This document shows positions 35,016 to 44,250 of a stretch of DNA of 64,000 nt, in pieces (positions within the stretch are counted from its first letter, which is position 1; each line of letters starts with the position of its first letter). The notes beneath the pieces were generated by a model. The model saw only the letters and a program-made list of their open reading frames with translations, had not been told where the DNA came from and made no database searches. The stretch lies in NCBI GenBank assembly GCA_964386705.1, contig CAYLTY010000015.1, positions 1 through 64,000 of the forward strand, in the 5' to 3' direction. The stretch comes from AM-0621 sp964386705 (GTDB lineage Bacteria > Planctomycetota > Planctomycetia > Planctomycetales > Planctomycetaceae). Both the position numbers and the translations under genes were made by a program.

Positions 35016-35834
35016 ATGTCCCGGATCACAATCATGACTGCCTGTGCTGTGGCGCTCGTGTCAGCGAGTGCGCAGGCTCAAAGCCGAGTGTCCTCGACCG
35101 CGCAGCGACCGAGCGCCGCCGCGCTGGAAGCGTGGCCCGGCAAAGCGCGGGCGGCGACCAGCACAAGGGCTGTGTTGCCAGTGGCGAACTTGAAGTCGCG
35201 CCAATTGGCGGATGAGCCGGGGTTACCTCCAGAACCGCCGCAACCGATGCCCCTGGGCCCTTACATCGACGATCGCGGACCGCCGATTCGCGTGCGCGAC
35301 TGCTCACGCATCTTCATCGAGGCGGTGCCGCCAGGGGAGATCAAAGTTCATGACATTGTGACGATCGTCGTGGACGAGAAGTCCGAAGTGATCATGAACC
35401 AGCGTTTCAATCGGCAGAAGAATGCGAAGTTGAAAGCGGAACTCAAGGACTTCATTCGCTTCAACGATGGCAAGCTGGATAACGCGGCGGGCAACTCGCC
35501 GACCATCGATAGTCAGATGCAGGCGGCATTGCTGGCCTCAGGTACGTTGACCGATCAGGAAGGCATCAAATACCGCATTGCCGCGACCGTGAAAGACGTT
35601 AAGCCGAACGGCACGATCACCCTGGAAGCCCGTAAGGAAATTCAGACTCAGGACGATGCGTCCGAGTACCTGCTGACAGGCGAAATTCGGGCTCAGGACA
35701 TTAAGCCCGACAACACTGCCAGCAGCGAAGACATCGCCAATCTGTCGATCGTGAAGCGAGCCAAAGGTCGTGTTTACAACAGCACGAAGCGTGGCTGGGG
35801 AGTGCGGCTCCTGGACATTCTGTCGCCGTTCTGA
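35016..35834 (+). CDS. flgH: FlgH, flagellar L-ring protein (no lipobox)
   Basis: 272 residues. The signal peptide MSRITIMTACAVALVSASAQA appears to be cleaved by signal peptidase I; there is no lipobox Cys at the cleavage site, unlike enteric FlgH, which is a lipoprotein. A Pro-rich linker leads to the FlgH core: IKVHDIVTIVVDEKSEVIMN, KLKAELKDFIRF, YRIAATVKDVKPNGTITLEA and DDASEYLLTGEIRAQDIKPD. The C-terminus is VRLLDILSPF. It should form the ring around the rod at the outer membrane. It follows flgA by 38 bp and precedes flgI by 52 bp. Confidence 0.92.
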   Translation: MSRITIMTACAVALVSASAQAQSRVSSTAQRPSAAALEAWPGKARAATSTRAVLPVANLKSRQLADEPGLPPEPPQPMPLGPYIDDRGPPIRVRDCSRIFIEAVPPGEIKVHDIVTIVVDEKSEVIMNQRFNRQKNAKLKAELKDFIRFNDGKLDNAAGNSPTIDSQMQAALLASGTLTDQEGIKYRIAATVKDVKPNGTITLEARKEIQTQDDASEYLLTGEIRAQDIKPDNTASSEDIANLSIVKRAKGRVYNSTKRGWGVRLLDILSPF

Positions 35835-35886
35835 GCTGGTTTGCGGGCTGAGTCGCAGCTCTGGTTCTTCTGGAAGTGTGGCAATC

Positions 35887-36939
35887 ATGTGCAATTCTCG
35901 CCGATTCTGGTTCAGCGTTTTGCTGGCTGTGTTCGCGGTGCTGGCTTCGTCGGCAGACGCTTTCGCCATGCTGCGCGTCGGGCAGATTTCGACAATCGAG
36001 GGTGAAACGCGCGTGCGGCTGGAAGGCATGGGGCTGGTGGTCGGTCTGAAAGCGACGGGCGATGGTCCAAATCCTGTCACGTTGCGCGCCTTCCGGGCGT
36101 ATCTGGAGAAAAACGGCATCCAGATCGACAAGCCGGACGAACTCATTAAGCACAGCACCAGTGTCGCTCTAGTCTCCGTCAGTGCCGAGGTGCCAATCAC
36201 CGGCATCCGCGTTGGGCAGATGATCGATTGCCAGGTGAGTGTCCTGTTCAACTGCAAGAGTCTGGCAAACGGGGAACTCATTCAGACCCCTTTGACCGGC
36301 GAGTTCACGGCGGATGACGACGTGATCGCTTTCGCTGCTGGCCGCCGGATTCTGGTTGAGGATCAGCTTCACCCGACAGTGGGCATCGTTCGTCAGGGCG
36401 CGCAGATCAAACGCGATATCAAGATCAATCGCACGCGCAAGAATCAGTTGCGGATTCTGATCAATCCCGAGCGGGCATCGTCCGAGATGGCTCAGGAAGT
36501 GGTACGGGCGATCAACGAAAAGTTTTCGGTGGATGCAGGCGGTGTGGATATCGCCTCGGCGGTGTCGGACACGGAGATCTCCGTGAACATCCCGAAGCAA
36601 TACGACAATTCAACGCAGTTCATCAGCCTGTTGAGGCAGGTAACGTTGAAGGACCCGTCCCGGCCGACAGTGACGGTGAATGAAAAGTCTGGCACGATTG
36701 TGATCACGGATGACGTGGAGTTACGGCCGACGGTCTTCAGTCACAAGAACTTGGCCGTGAATGTGGGCGGTGATCCCTTTGTGTCGTTGCCTGAGCCTGG
36801 CAAGGGCGGATCGCCGCAGCGACTCGCGGATCTGCTGGAAGCGCTCAACAACCTCAAGGTGCCGCCGCAGGACAAGATCGCGGTGCTGAGGGCTCTGCAC
36901 CAGAACGGCAGCCTGCAGGCTGAGTTCATCGAAAAATAG
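35887..36939 (+). CDS. flgI: FlgI, flagellar P-ring protein
   Basis: About 350 residues. The signal peptide is MCNSRRFWFSVLLAVFAVLA with a cleavage site near DAFA. The mature protein shows the family stretches VRLEGMGLVVGLKATGDG, VSAEVPITGIRVGQMIDCQV, QLRILINPERASSEMAQEVV and the C-terminal LADLLEALNNLKVPPQDKIAV. FlgI forms the periplasmic ring that acts as a bushing for the rod. The frame is open back to 35770 inside flgH, but only the ATG at 35887 gives a signal peptide. This is the last flagellar gene in the cluster; no flgJ, flgM, flgN or flgK follows. Confidence 0.94.
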   Translation: MCNSRRFWFSVLLAVFAVLASSADAFAMLRVGQISTIEGETRVRLEGMGLVVGLKATGDGPNPVTLRAFRAYLEKNGIQIDKPDELIKHSTSVALVSVSAEVPITGIRVGQMIDCQVSVLFNCKSLANGELIQTPLTGEFTADDDVIAFAAGRRILVEDQLHPTVGIVRQGAQIKRDIKINRTRKNQLRILINPERASSEMAQEVVRAINEKFSVDAGGVDIASAVSDTEISVNIPKQYDNSTQFISLLRQVTLKDPSRPTVTVNEKSGTIVITDDVELRPTVFSHKNLAVNVGGDPFVSLPEPGKGGSPQRLADLLEALNNLKVPPQDKIAVLRALHQNGSLQAEFIEK

Positions 36940-37215
36940 ACCGGTCGCGGAGTTGCCTCGAATTCAGCAGCGTCGCATCGTACGCCAGAGCCGCCGCCAG
37001 TCTTGGTTCTCGCGATCGATGAGGATGTTCGCGCCGTGGCGCATTATTCAGTCGGCTGCTGGAAATCATTTCGCCAGTTCGTGGCAATCCGCTTTCAGCA
37101 GCGCAAGACTCCCCAAAAATTTGGGAGGAAGTCAAAACAGTGTTGAACCTTTCGTGCGGCGCGGCATCTGCAGGCGTATCAAACACCTGACCCCGAACCA
37201 AACGAAGAGGCTGGC
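36940..37215. other. Spacer between flgI and the antiporter gene
   Basis: 276 bp. A minus-strand open frame (36926-37201) has no recognisable content and I do not count it. Near 37109-37128 the arms CTCCC-AAA and TTTGGGAG can pair around a short A-rich loop with one bulged base. This could terminate the flagellar transcript, though no T-run follows. Confidence 0.4.
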
Positions 37216-39858
37216 ATGCACGATCTCCCGCTGATCACGACCATCGCTGTTGCATTCACTTCTGCCTGGCTGTTGGGCTTGTTGACGCAGAAGTTGGGGC
37301 TGTCGCCGATCGTGGGGTATCTGGTTGCAGGCGTGCTGATCGGACCGCACACGCCGGGCTTTGTGGGCGATGTGCACATCGCTCAGCAACTGGCGGAAGT
37401 CGGCATCATTCTGCTGATGTTCGGTGTCGGCCTGCACTTTCATGTGAAGGATCTGGTGGCCGTAAAATTGGTCGCCATTCCGGGGGCACTGGGGCAAAGC
37501 CTGGTCGCGACCGCGATGGGCGCTGTCGTCTTTACCGCGTTCGGATTGCCGTTGCCGGCGGCGACTGTGGTCGGCATCTCGATGGCTGTGGCCAGCACCG
37601 TGGTCCTGATGCGTGTGCTGATGGATGATGAAGCGCTCAACACTCCGCAAGGTCATGCGGCCGTCGGCTGGCTCCTGGTCGAAGATATTTTCACCGTCGT
37701 CGTACTGGTGCTGATCCCTGTTCTGGGTGGGGATGCGGCCAAAGCCGAATCTCCGCTGGGAACGGGCCTGTGGGCGGCGTTGGGTTGGGCGTTGTTGAAG
37801 CTGGCCGTGCTGGTGGTGGTCGTGGTGCTGGCCGGCGCTCGCCTGATTCCGTGGGTACTGGTGCGGGTAGCTCGGCTGCGGTCGCGCGAGTTGTTTACGC
37901 TGACCGTGCTGGTCTTCTCGATTGCTGTCGCGGCTGGAGCATTCGCGATCTTTGGAGCCTCAATGGCTCTGGGAGCGTTCCTGGCCGGGATGATGGTCGC
38001 GCAGTCTCCCGTGAGTCATCAGGCTGCTGCGGACGCCTTACCGATGCGCGACGCATTCGCGGTGCTGTTCTTTGTATCGGTTGGAATGCTCTTTGATCCG
38101 GCATTCCTGCTGCGCGAACCGCTGATGATCGCGGCGGCTCTCGGCATTATCCTGATCATCAAGCCGCTGACGGCGCTGGTGATTGTGGCGGTCTTGGGGC
38201 ATTCGGCGCGCACGGCTCTGACCGTAGCGTTGGGGCTGGCACAGATCGGCGAGTTCTCGTTCATCCTCTCTGAACTGGCTCGCAAGCATGATCTGATGCC
38301 GGATGCGGGACATCATGTTCTCGTCGCGGCGGCGATTATCTCGATCACCCTGAACCCGATTTTGTTCCGCTCGCTGCGACCGATTGAGAATTGGCTGAGG
38401 GCTCGTCCTCCACTGTGGCGACTGATCAATGGCCGCGCGGAAAGCCGCGCCCGCAGTCTCAATCTGGCCACTGAAGGGGCCGTTGCTCAGACGCTCAACA
38501 AGACGGATCGTCTGGCGATCGTGGTTGGGTTTGGTCCAGTCGGACGCTCGGTGCATGACCTGCTGCGCGACGCGGGTATCGCAACCGTAGTGATCGACAT
38601 GAACATGGACACGGTGTCTGAACTGACTTCGCAGGGGCAACATGCGGTCTTCGGCGACGCCTCGCAGGACTCCATCTTGGAACAGGCGGGCATGAAGCGG
38701 GCCTCACATCTCGTGCTGACTTTGCCCGACACCGCGGCGCGGTTGTCAGTTGTGACAGCAGCGAGGAATCTCAACCCAGCGGCTCGCATCTTGGTGCGGG
38801 CTCACTATCTGCGAGAGAGAAAAGCATTGGAGGAAGCCGGTGCAACGGGAGCCGTTTTTGAGGAAGGCGAAGCCGCCATCGCGCTGACCCGACTGGTCTT
38901 GGCTGACACCGGCGCGGCTCGGGAAGTGGTTGAGCGGAAGGTGCGTGATCTGCGGATGCAGTTGTTCTTGGAGAACATGTCCAACATCCGTTCGCAACGC
39001 GTCCGCAGCATTATGGTGCCGTGGACTCGCGTGCGGAGGTTGTCCAGTTCCGCGACGCGGCAGGAAGTGTTCCAGCAGGTTGCCGAGCAGCGTTTCTCAC
39101 GTTGGCCGGTGGTTGAGTCCGGCACAGGTAGCGTCATGGGGTACCTGCTGACGAAGGACTTGATTGCCAGGAATTCAGCCGATGCAGCCTGGATCCACTT
39201 GGTGCGTCCGTTGCGAGTGGTCAGTTCGGACGATGATCTGGAATCGACTCTGATGGAGATCCAGAGCGAAGGTGCGACAGTCTGTCTCGTCGTTGATGCG
39301 GGTGTGCCCGTTGGGCTGATCACGCTGGAAGACATTCTGGAGCAGGTCGTCGGGCGAATCGAAGACGAATACCCCCACGAGCCCACGTTGTCTTTGCGAG
39401 ATGCGTTGTCGGCTGGTGGAGTGATTCTCGAACTGAGTGGTCGCACGTCTGAGCAGGTCATCACTGAACTTGCATCCGCAATTCGTGAGGGCAAGCTGCC
39501 GACAGGGGCACAGGTTTCGCAACTGGCGTTGGCGCGGGAAGCCGAGGTCTCAACGGACCTCGGCGTCGGCGTGGCTATTCCGCACGCGCGCTGCCCAAAT
39601 CTGACGTCGCCTCTCGTTGTTTTCGGTCGAGCTTCCGAAGGTATTCTGTTCTCGCCGCAGTCACCCGAGTTGGTACGTCTGGTGTTCCTGCTGGTGACTC
39701 CGGCTGAGCAGCCTGACCTGCAACTTCTGCTGCTGGCACGGCTCGCTCGAGTGGCCGGCGATCACGCATTGCGGGACCGACTCTTGAACGCGACCTCGGA
39801 CGCGGAAGTCATCGATTTGATCTCCAGAACGGCGTCTGACCTTGAAGGTCTGAATTGA
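37216..39858 (+). CDS. KefB-type cation/proton antiporter fused to RCK, CBS and EIIA-like domains
   Basis: 880 residues in four blocks. Residues 1-390 are a CPA2 antiporter membrane domain with about a dozen helices (LGLSPIVGYLVAGVLIGPHT, GWLLVEDIFTVVVLVLIP, LGLAQIGEFSFILSELARKH). Residues from about 433 form a TrkA_N/RCK nucleotide-binding domain (LAIVVGFGPVGRSVHDLL). Around 600-715 lies a CBS pair of the CorC/CNNM style (MVPWTRVRRLSSSA, GYLLTKDLI, GLITLEDILEQVVG). Residues about 727-875 resemble a PTS EIIA (nitrogen-type) domain, with H790 in GVAIPHARCP at the phospho-acceptor position. Together this suggests potassium or sodium/proton exchange gated by NAD(H), by adenine nucleotides and possibly by PTS phosphorylation. 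The regulatory reading is inference. Confidence 0.9.
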   Translation: MHDLPLITTIAVAFTSAWLLGLLTQKLGLSPIVGYLVAGVLIGPHTPGFVGDVHIAQQLAEVGIILLMFGVGLHFHVKDLVAVKLVAIPGALGQSLVATAMGAVVFTAFGLPLPAATVVGISMAVASTVVLMRVLMDDEALNTPQGHAAVGWLLVEDIFTVVVLVLIPVLGGDAAKAESPLGTGLWAALGWALLKLAVLVVVVVLAGARLIPWVLVRVARLRSRELFTLTVLVFSIAVAAGAFAIFGASMALGAFLAGMMVAQSPVSHQAAADALPMRDAFAVLFFVSVGMLFDPAFLLREPLMIAAALGIILIIKPLTALVIVAVLGHSARTALTVALGLAQIGEFSFILSELARKHDLMPDAGHHVLVAAAIISITLNPILFRSLRPIENWLRARPPLWRLINGRAESRARSLNLATEGAVAQTLNKTDRLAIVVGFGPVGRSVHDLLRDAGIATVVIDMNMDTVSELTSQGQHAVFGDASQDSILEQAGMKRASHLVLTLPDTAARLSVVTAARNLNPAARILVRAHYLRERKALEEAGATGAVFEEGEAAIALTRLVLADTGAAREVVERKVRDLRMQLFLENMSNIRSQRVRSIMVPWTRVRRLSSSATRQEVFQQVAEQRFSRWPVVESGTGSVMGYLLTKDLIARNSADAAWIHLVRPLRVVSSDDDLESTLMEIQSEGATVCLVVDAGVPVGLITLEDILEQVVGRIEDEYPHEPTLSLRDALSAGGVILELSGRTSEQVITELASAIREGKLPTGAQVSQLALAREAEVSTDLGVGVAIPHARCPNLTSPLVVFGRASEGILFSPQSPELVRLVFLLVTPAEQPDLQLLLLARLARVAGDHALRDRLLNATSDAEVIDLISRTASDLEGLN

Positions 39859-40042
39859 ACCCGACTTCCGGCGAGTGTTCGGTCGATTGATGTCAGCTGC
39901 CTTACGAAACGTCTTTCGAGTGACTGTCTGGGAAAACGCGTGGACTCCGGTATTTCTCAGAATGCGTGCGAGTGCTCCAATACGGATTTGCGGGCCTCCG
40001 GCGTATGTGATTGATTGAACCGCTAACAGGAACTGAGACGGA

Positions 40043-41716
40043 ATGGATTCCTGGAGACTCTTGCTAGAGATCGTGTTGCTGCTGGGGGCGTGTGTTACGT
40101 TCGGAGCGATCTGCTCGTGGCTGAAACAAAGCCCGTTGGTCGGTTATCTGGCGGCCGGAATGCTGCTGGGTGGACCGGGTAGTCTCGGCCTGATTCGCGC
40201 CGAGCATGAAATTGAATCGGTGGCCGAACTTGGCGTCGCGCTTTTCCTTTTCAGCCTCGGGCTGGAGTTCTCTTGGAAGCGGCTGACGGGACTCGGCGGA
40301 AAGATTCTCGCGAGCGGTGCCATTCAGGTTGCGCTGACGCTGATCGCTGCTGCGGCGGTGACCATGCTGTTCGGCATCGGCGCCAAAGAGGCGGTCGTCA
40401 TCGGTGCGATGTTGAGTCTCAGCAGCACGGCAGCCGTATTGCGCGTGTTCATGGAGCGCGGCGACATCGACAGCCTCTATGCCCGGAATTCGGTCGGGAT
40501 TCTGCTCATTCAAGACATGGCTGTCGTTCCGCTGGCTGTGCTGATGACTCTGGTTTCGGAAGGTGGTACGCCGGTCGAGATCGCAACATCTCTGGTCAAG
40601 ATTACCGGCATGGCACTGGGTCTGGTTGCCGTGCTGCACGTGTTGCTCAACAAGATCGCGGTGCGTGTTTTGAATGCGCTCACCGCCGAGCAGAACCGTG
40701 AGCTGACTGTGGTGCTGGCGATTGTCGCTGGTTTGGGAGCTGCCTGGGCCGCTCATGCTGTGAATCTGTCACCCGCGCTAGGAGCTTTCATTGCTGGAAT
40801 GTTCCTGGGCAGCTCGCCCTTTGCGGTGCAGTTGAGATCGGACATTGCTTCCTTGCGAACCATTCTGCTGACGTTGTTCTTCGGCACGGTCGGCATGGTT
40901 GCCAACCCGATCTGGATCGCCGAGCACCTGCCGTTCGTGCTGGGCGTCGCCAGCCTGATCATCGTGCTGAAGGCGGCGATCACCTGCGGCATCCTCAGAG
41001 CGTTCGGGCAATTGCCGTCGGTGGCAGTGGCGACGGGCCTGTGTATCTCGCAGGTGGGTGAGTTCGCGTTCGTGCTCGGTAGTGCCGGGCGTGAAAAGGG
41101 CGTCGTCTCCGAGCAGATCTACATGGTCATTGTGTCATCGACGATCGCCACGTTGTTTTTGACGCCGTACCTCGTGCGAGTTGCCCCGCTCGTGGCCAAC
41201 TGGCTGGAGCGACGGCGATCTCTGGCAATTGGACCTGTGGAACATGCGGATTCAGACGAAATTCATCCCGAAGTGATTCTGATAGGTTTTGGCCCGGCGG
41301 GTCAGGCGGTTGGGCGAGCACTAGCCGATAAGGGACGCAGCGTCCTGGTTATCGACGTGAATCCTCAGGCGAAGCTGCTGGCGGAATCACTGGGCCTGCA
41401 TGGTCAGATTGGTGATGGCACGCAGATTGACGTACTGGAACACGCTCACATTCATACGGCGAAAATGATTGTGGTCACGCTTCCGGCGAGGGAACCCGCG
41501 ATGATGGTGCTGCATCATGTGAAGCGGCTGGCTCCGACAGCGCACGTGGTGGTGCGATCGCGATATCAGTTGCACCTCAGCGATTTCGAGCAGGCTGGTG
41601 CGGATGCCGTCATCGGCGATGAAGAGCAGGTAGGCTACCGTCTTTCGGCGTACGTCGGCGTGCAACTGACGATGCTTGATGAGGCCGGGCCGCACAGGGA
41701 CGCTGCAGCGTCGTAG
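40043..41716 (+). CDS. KefB/YbaL-type cation/proton antiporter with RCK domain
   Basis: 557 residues. The membrane part (1-390) has CPA2 signatures: LKQSPLVGYLAAGMLLGGPG, ALFLFSLGLEFSWKRL, GILLIQDMAVVPLAVLM and CISQVGEFAFVLGSAGR. The C-terminal TrkA_N/RCK domain starts VILIGFGPAGQAVGRALADK and reaches AGADAVIGDEEQVGYRLS. Proteins of this type exchange K+ or Na+ for H+ and are gated through nucleotide binding by the RCK domain. It is a paralogue of the preceding gene but lacks the CBS and EIIA-like extension. The 184-bp gap with no visible terminator leaves open whether the two share a transcript. Confidence 0.9.
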   Translation: MDSWRLLLEIVLLLGACVTFGAICSWLKQSPLVGYLAAGMLLGGPGSLGLIRAEHEIESVAELGVALFLFSLGLEFSWKRLTGLGGKILASGAIQVALTLIAAAAVTMLFGIGAKEAVVIGAMLSLSSTAAVLRVFMERGDIDSLYARNSVGILLIQDMAVVPLAVLMTLVSEGGTPVEIATSLVKITGMALGLVAVLHVLLNKIAVRVLNALTAEQNRELTVVLAIVAGLGAAWAAHAVNLSPALGAFIAGMFLGSSPFAVQLRSDIASLRTILLTLFFGTVGMVANPIWIAEHLPFVLGVASLIIVLKAAITCGILRAFGQLPSVAVATGLCISQVGEFAFVLGSAGREKGVVSEQIYMVIVSSTIATLFLTPYLVRVAPLVANWLERRRSLAIGPVEHADSDEIHPEVILIGFGPAGQAVGRALADKGRSVLVIDVNPQAKLLAESLGLHGQIGDGTQIDVLEHAHIHTAKMIVVTLPAREPAMMVLHHVKRLAPTAHVVVRSRYQLHLSDFEQAGADAVIGDEEQVGYRLSAYVGVQLTMLDEAGPHRDAAAS

Positions 41717-41884
41717 TCAAGCTCTTTGCGGCAAGGGCTTCGTGCTTCCCACAAATCGCAGTGGTGCTTGGGCATCACGCTTTGTGAGGTCGGGGGCGCG
41801 TGTTACAAGGGCCGCTGAACCTCGAAACAACGGTTCACAGTCTGGCCCATCAACCGATCCGTCGATCACATCGGAGCATGAATC

Positions 41885-43195
41885 ATGCGTCGTCATTTTT
41901 GCAGCCTGCTGCTGGCTGCCAGCGTCTGCGGCATCAGCAGTCCCCTCGTGGCTCAAGAGCCCGAGAAGAAAGTCACAGCTCCCGTTGGCAAGTCCGAAGG
42001 GACGCTGGTGATGCGGGGCAAGCCTTACAAGCTCGAACACGCCGTCGCGTATGAATCGAAGGTGTTCGACGACAATTTAATCTCGGTAACGCTCAGCGAA
42101 AAACCTCTGCAGATCGACAAGATCAAATCGTCGTTGCGCGAAGGCAAGGGCACCGATGACAAGATCTTTATGTTCCATCCGCATGTGAAAGTCACCTTCG
42201 GCAAAGATGGTAAGCCGATGTTTTCGAACTCATACGCCGACAACGGCTCGCTGAGCGTCAGTGGATCATTGAAGGGCGAGTTGAAGGTGAAGGATGGTCG
42301 AGTTATCGGCACCGCTTCGATGAAGACCGGCGACGATGAGAAGGGTGTTTCGAGCTTTGACATCAAGTTCGATCTGGAACTCATTCCTGCTGTGGTGGTG
42401 CCAGCGGATCCCAAACCGGAACCGGGTGACAAGCCGAAGACCAAGTCGACCAGCCAGTCCAAGGGTAAGGACGATGCTCCCAAGGGCGATGCCAAGTCCG
42501 GCGGCGATCGGCCGAACGTGCAGGACCTCCTGCTCAAAGACGCGACCGACGTGCAGCTGAAGAAGCTGGTTGAGCAACTCAACTTCAAGAGTTCGACAGA
42601 CGTGAAGGCCACGGCCGAAGCGCTCTCGAAGCATCTCGAAGAGCAGAAGTGGACGAAGTCCGGATCGGACCTGATTACTCCGAAGTCGGCGATTCTGAAA
42701 CGGGACAACGGCTCGGCGTCGCTGACAATCTTCGTGAAGCCCGCCGATGCTGGCAGCACCGTGTCGATGATGACTAAGGGGCTGTCGTGGGAAGAAAAGA
42801 AGGCCGCCAAAACCGAACCCGCTGAGGACGAAGCTGCTTCCGCGAAGGGCGTGTCAGCCAGCAAGTTCCCAGTTCCGGACAAGGCGACGGAAGTCGACCG
42901 CAATGCGGATATTCAAATGGTCACTTTTCGAACCCAATTGGGAGCGAAGGAACTCGCGGACTTCTATCGCTCAAAGCTGAAGGCGTTGGGTTGGAAAGAA
43001 GACAAAGACGAAACGCTTTTGATTGAGGAAGCCGGAACCGGCGCCTTGGTCTTCAAGAAGGGCAAGGACGCTCTACGGGTACTCATTCAGCCCGGTAAAC
43101 CTAAATCCGCCTCCCGAGTCGTGATTCAAGGCGAGGGCAGCGCGTTGACGGCAGACGCAGATTCCGAAGACGCGAAGCCAGCCAAGAAGGAATAG
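41885..43195 (+). CDS. Secreted protein of unknown function, Lys-rich
   Basis: 436 residues. The signal peptide MRRHFCSLLLAASVCGISSPLVAQ is followed by a beta-rich domain up to about residue 175 (LEHAVAYESKVFDDNLISVT, MFHPHVKVTFGKDGKPMF, SFDIKFDLELIPAVVV). A Lys/Pro/Asp-rich linker (about 178-212) leads to a C-terminal part containing two similar halves about handling small changes (EALSKHLEEQKWTKSGSDLI and DFYRSKLKALGWKEDKDETL), which look like repeated alpha/beta units. I do not recognise a named family. The mature protein is exported. A strong intrinsic terminator follows the gene. Confidence 0.75.
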   Translation: MRRHFCSLLLAASVCGISSPLVAQEPEKKVTAPVGKSEGTLVMRGKPYKLEHAVAYESKVFDDNLISVTLSEKPLQIDKIKSSLREGKGTDDKIFMFHPHVKVTFGKDGKPMFSNSYADNGSLSVSGSLKGELKVKDGRVIGTASMKTGDDEKGVSSFDIKFDLELIPAVVVPADPKPEPGDKPKTKSTSQSKGKDDAPKGDAKSGGDRPNVQDLLLKDATDVQLKKLVEQLNFKSSTDVKATAEALSKHLEEQKWTKSGSDLITPKSAILKRDNGSASLTIFVKPADAGSTVSMMTKGLSWEEKKAAKTEPAEDEAASAKGVSASKFPVPDKATEVDRNADIQMVTFRTQLGAKELADFYRSKLKALGWKEDKDETLLIEEAGTGALVFKKGKDALRVLIQPGKPKSASRVVIQGEGSALTADADSEDAKPAKKE

Positions 43196-43216
43196 GTTGT
43201 CGAGAAGTGCAACTCA

Positions 43217-43268
43217 CGAGGGCACTGATTGAGTCGGACAGAGACTCGACCAGTGCCCTCGGGCTTTT
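43217..43268 (+). terminator. Intrinsic terminator after the secreted-protein gene
   Basis: Perfect 11-bp arms CGAGGGCACTG (43217-43227) and CAGTGCCCTCG (43251-43261), with an inner GAGTC/GACTC stem, followed by GGCTTTT. It lies 21 bp after the stop codon at 43195. Confidence 0.9.
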
Positions 43269-43300
43269 GGCGACGGCTTTGAAACTTCGTGGCGCTTCGC

Positions 43301-44053
43301 TCAGCGGAAGCCGCCGGAGATATGTAGCGTCTGAGCGGTAACCCACGCGGCTTCGTCGGAGGCCAGGAAGACGGCGGCTCCGGCGATGTCTTGAGGTTGG
43401 CCGATCCGGCCGAGCGGGGTTTGCGATTCGACCACTTTGCGGAAATCGCTTTCGGCGATTCCTGCGGCGTGCACACCTTCAGTTTCAACCATGCCGGGGT
43501 TAATCGCGTTGACTCGCACGCCGCGTGGGCCAAGTTCCTGAGCGAGCGACCGCGTGATGGCGTCTACGGCGGCCTTGGTGGCGCTGTAAACCGAGGTGTT
43601 CGCTGGTGTGGCAGTGGCGACGACAGAGCTAATGTTGATGATGTTGCCGCCCTTGGGACCGAAGTATTTGACGGCTTCCTGCGATGTCAGCAGCAGGCCC
43701 AGCACATTCAGGTCGAACAGCTTGTGGAAGTGCTCAGGAGTGATTTCGCCGAGCGGTGCGAACTCATAAATGCCCGCGTTGTTGACCAGAACGTCGAGGC
43801 CTCCAAACGCTTTCTTCGTCTCGGCGAGCAAACGCTGGATATCGGCCTGCTGGGAGACATTCGCCTGCACTGCGACGGCCTTGCCGCCCTTGCTCTGAAT
43901 CTCTTTGACGACGGCGTCCGCTCCGGATTTGCTGGACGAGTAGTTGACGACGACCGAGGCGCCTGCGGCGGCCAGATGCTTGGCGATGGCGGCTCCAATG
44001 CCCTTGGATGCACCTGTAACTAAAGCAACTTTACCTGCGAGTTTCTGAGACAT
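43301..44053 (-). CDS. SDR-family oxidoreductase (3-oxoacyl-ACP reductase-like)
   Basis: 250 residues of a classical short-chain dehydrogenase. The nucleotide-binding motif is ALVTGASKGIGAAIAKHL, followed by the structural NNAG in DVLVNNAGIYEFAPL. The catalytic Ser is in INISSVVATATP and the Tyr/Lys pair in VYSATKAAVDAITRSL. The C-terminus reads FLASDEAAWVTAQTLHISGG. The GxxxGxG loop and a downstream VNYSSS stretch suggest NADP preference. The substrate cannot be fixed; the sequence is closest in style to FabG-like reductases outside fatty-acid operons. The gene is convergent with the secreted-protein gene and ends 33 bp after its terminator. Confidence 0.9.
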   Translation of the reverse strand: MSQKLAGKVALVTGASKGIGAAIAKHLAAAGASVVVNYSSSKSGADAVVKEIQSKGGKAVAVQANVSQQADIQRLLAETKKAFGGLDVLVNNAGIYEFAPLGEITPEHFHKLFDLNVLGLLLTSQEAVKYFGPKGGNIINISSVVATATPANTSVYSATKAAVDAITRSLAQELGPRGVRVNAINPGMVETEGVHAAGIAESDFRKVVESQTPLGRIGQPQDIAGAAVFLASDEAAWVTAQTLHISGGFR

Positions 44054-44250
44054 GACTAGAATCCTTCATGCTGCATGCGTTGATTTGATGGCTTGTGGGT
44101 GAGTCTGGCGACGCAGATTGCAGCGGTGAGTTGTTGCGTCGGTTCGACTGACACTGGGAATACCTGCGTGCCGGCCGAGCCTTACAAGAAATCTGCGTTT
44201 TGTTTTACCGCCGCACCCCTTATCGAGCGCGGCGCTGAGTGTGCAGTGAT

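Noticed and set aside
36926..37201. Minus-strand open frame after flgI
   Set aside because: It overlaps flgI's end, has no ribosome site and no recognisable content.
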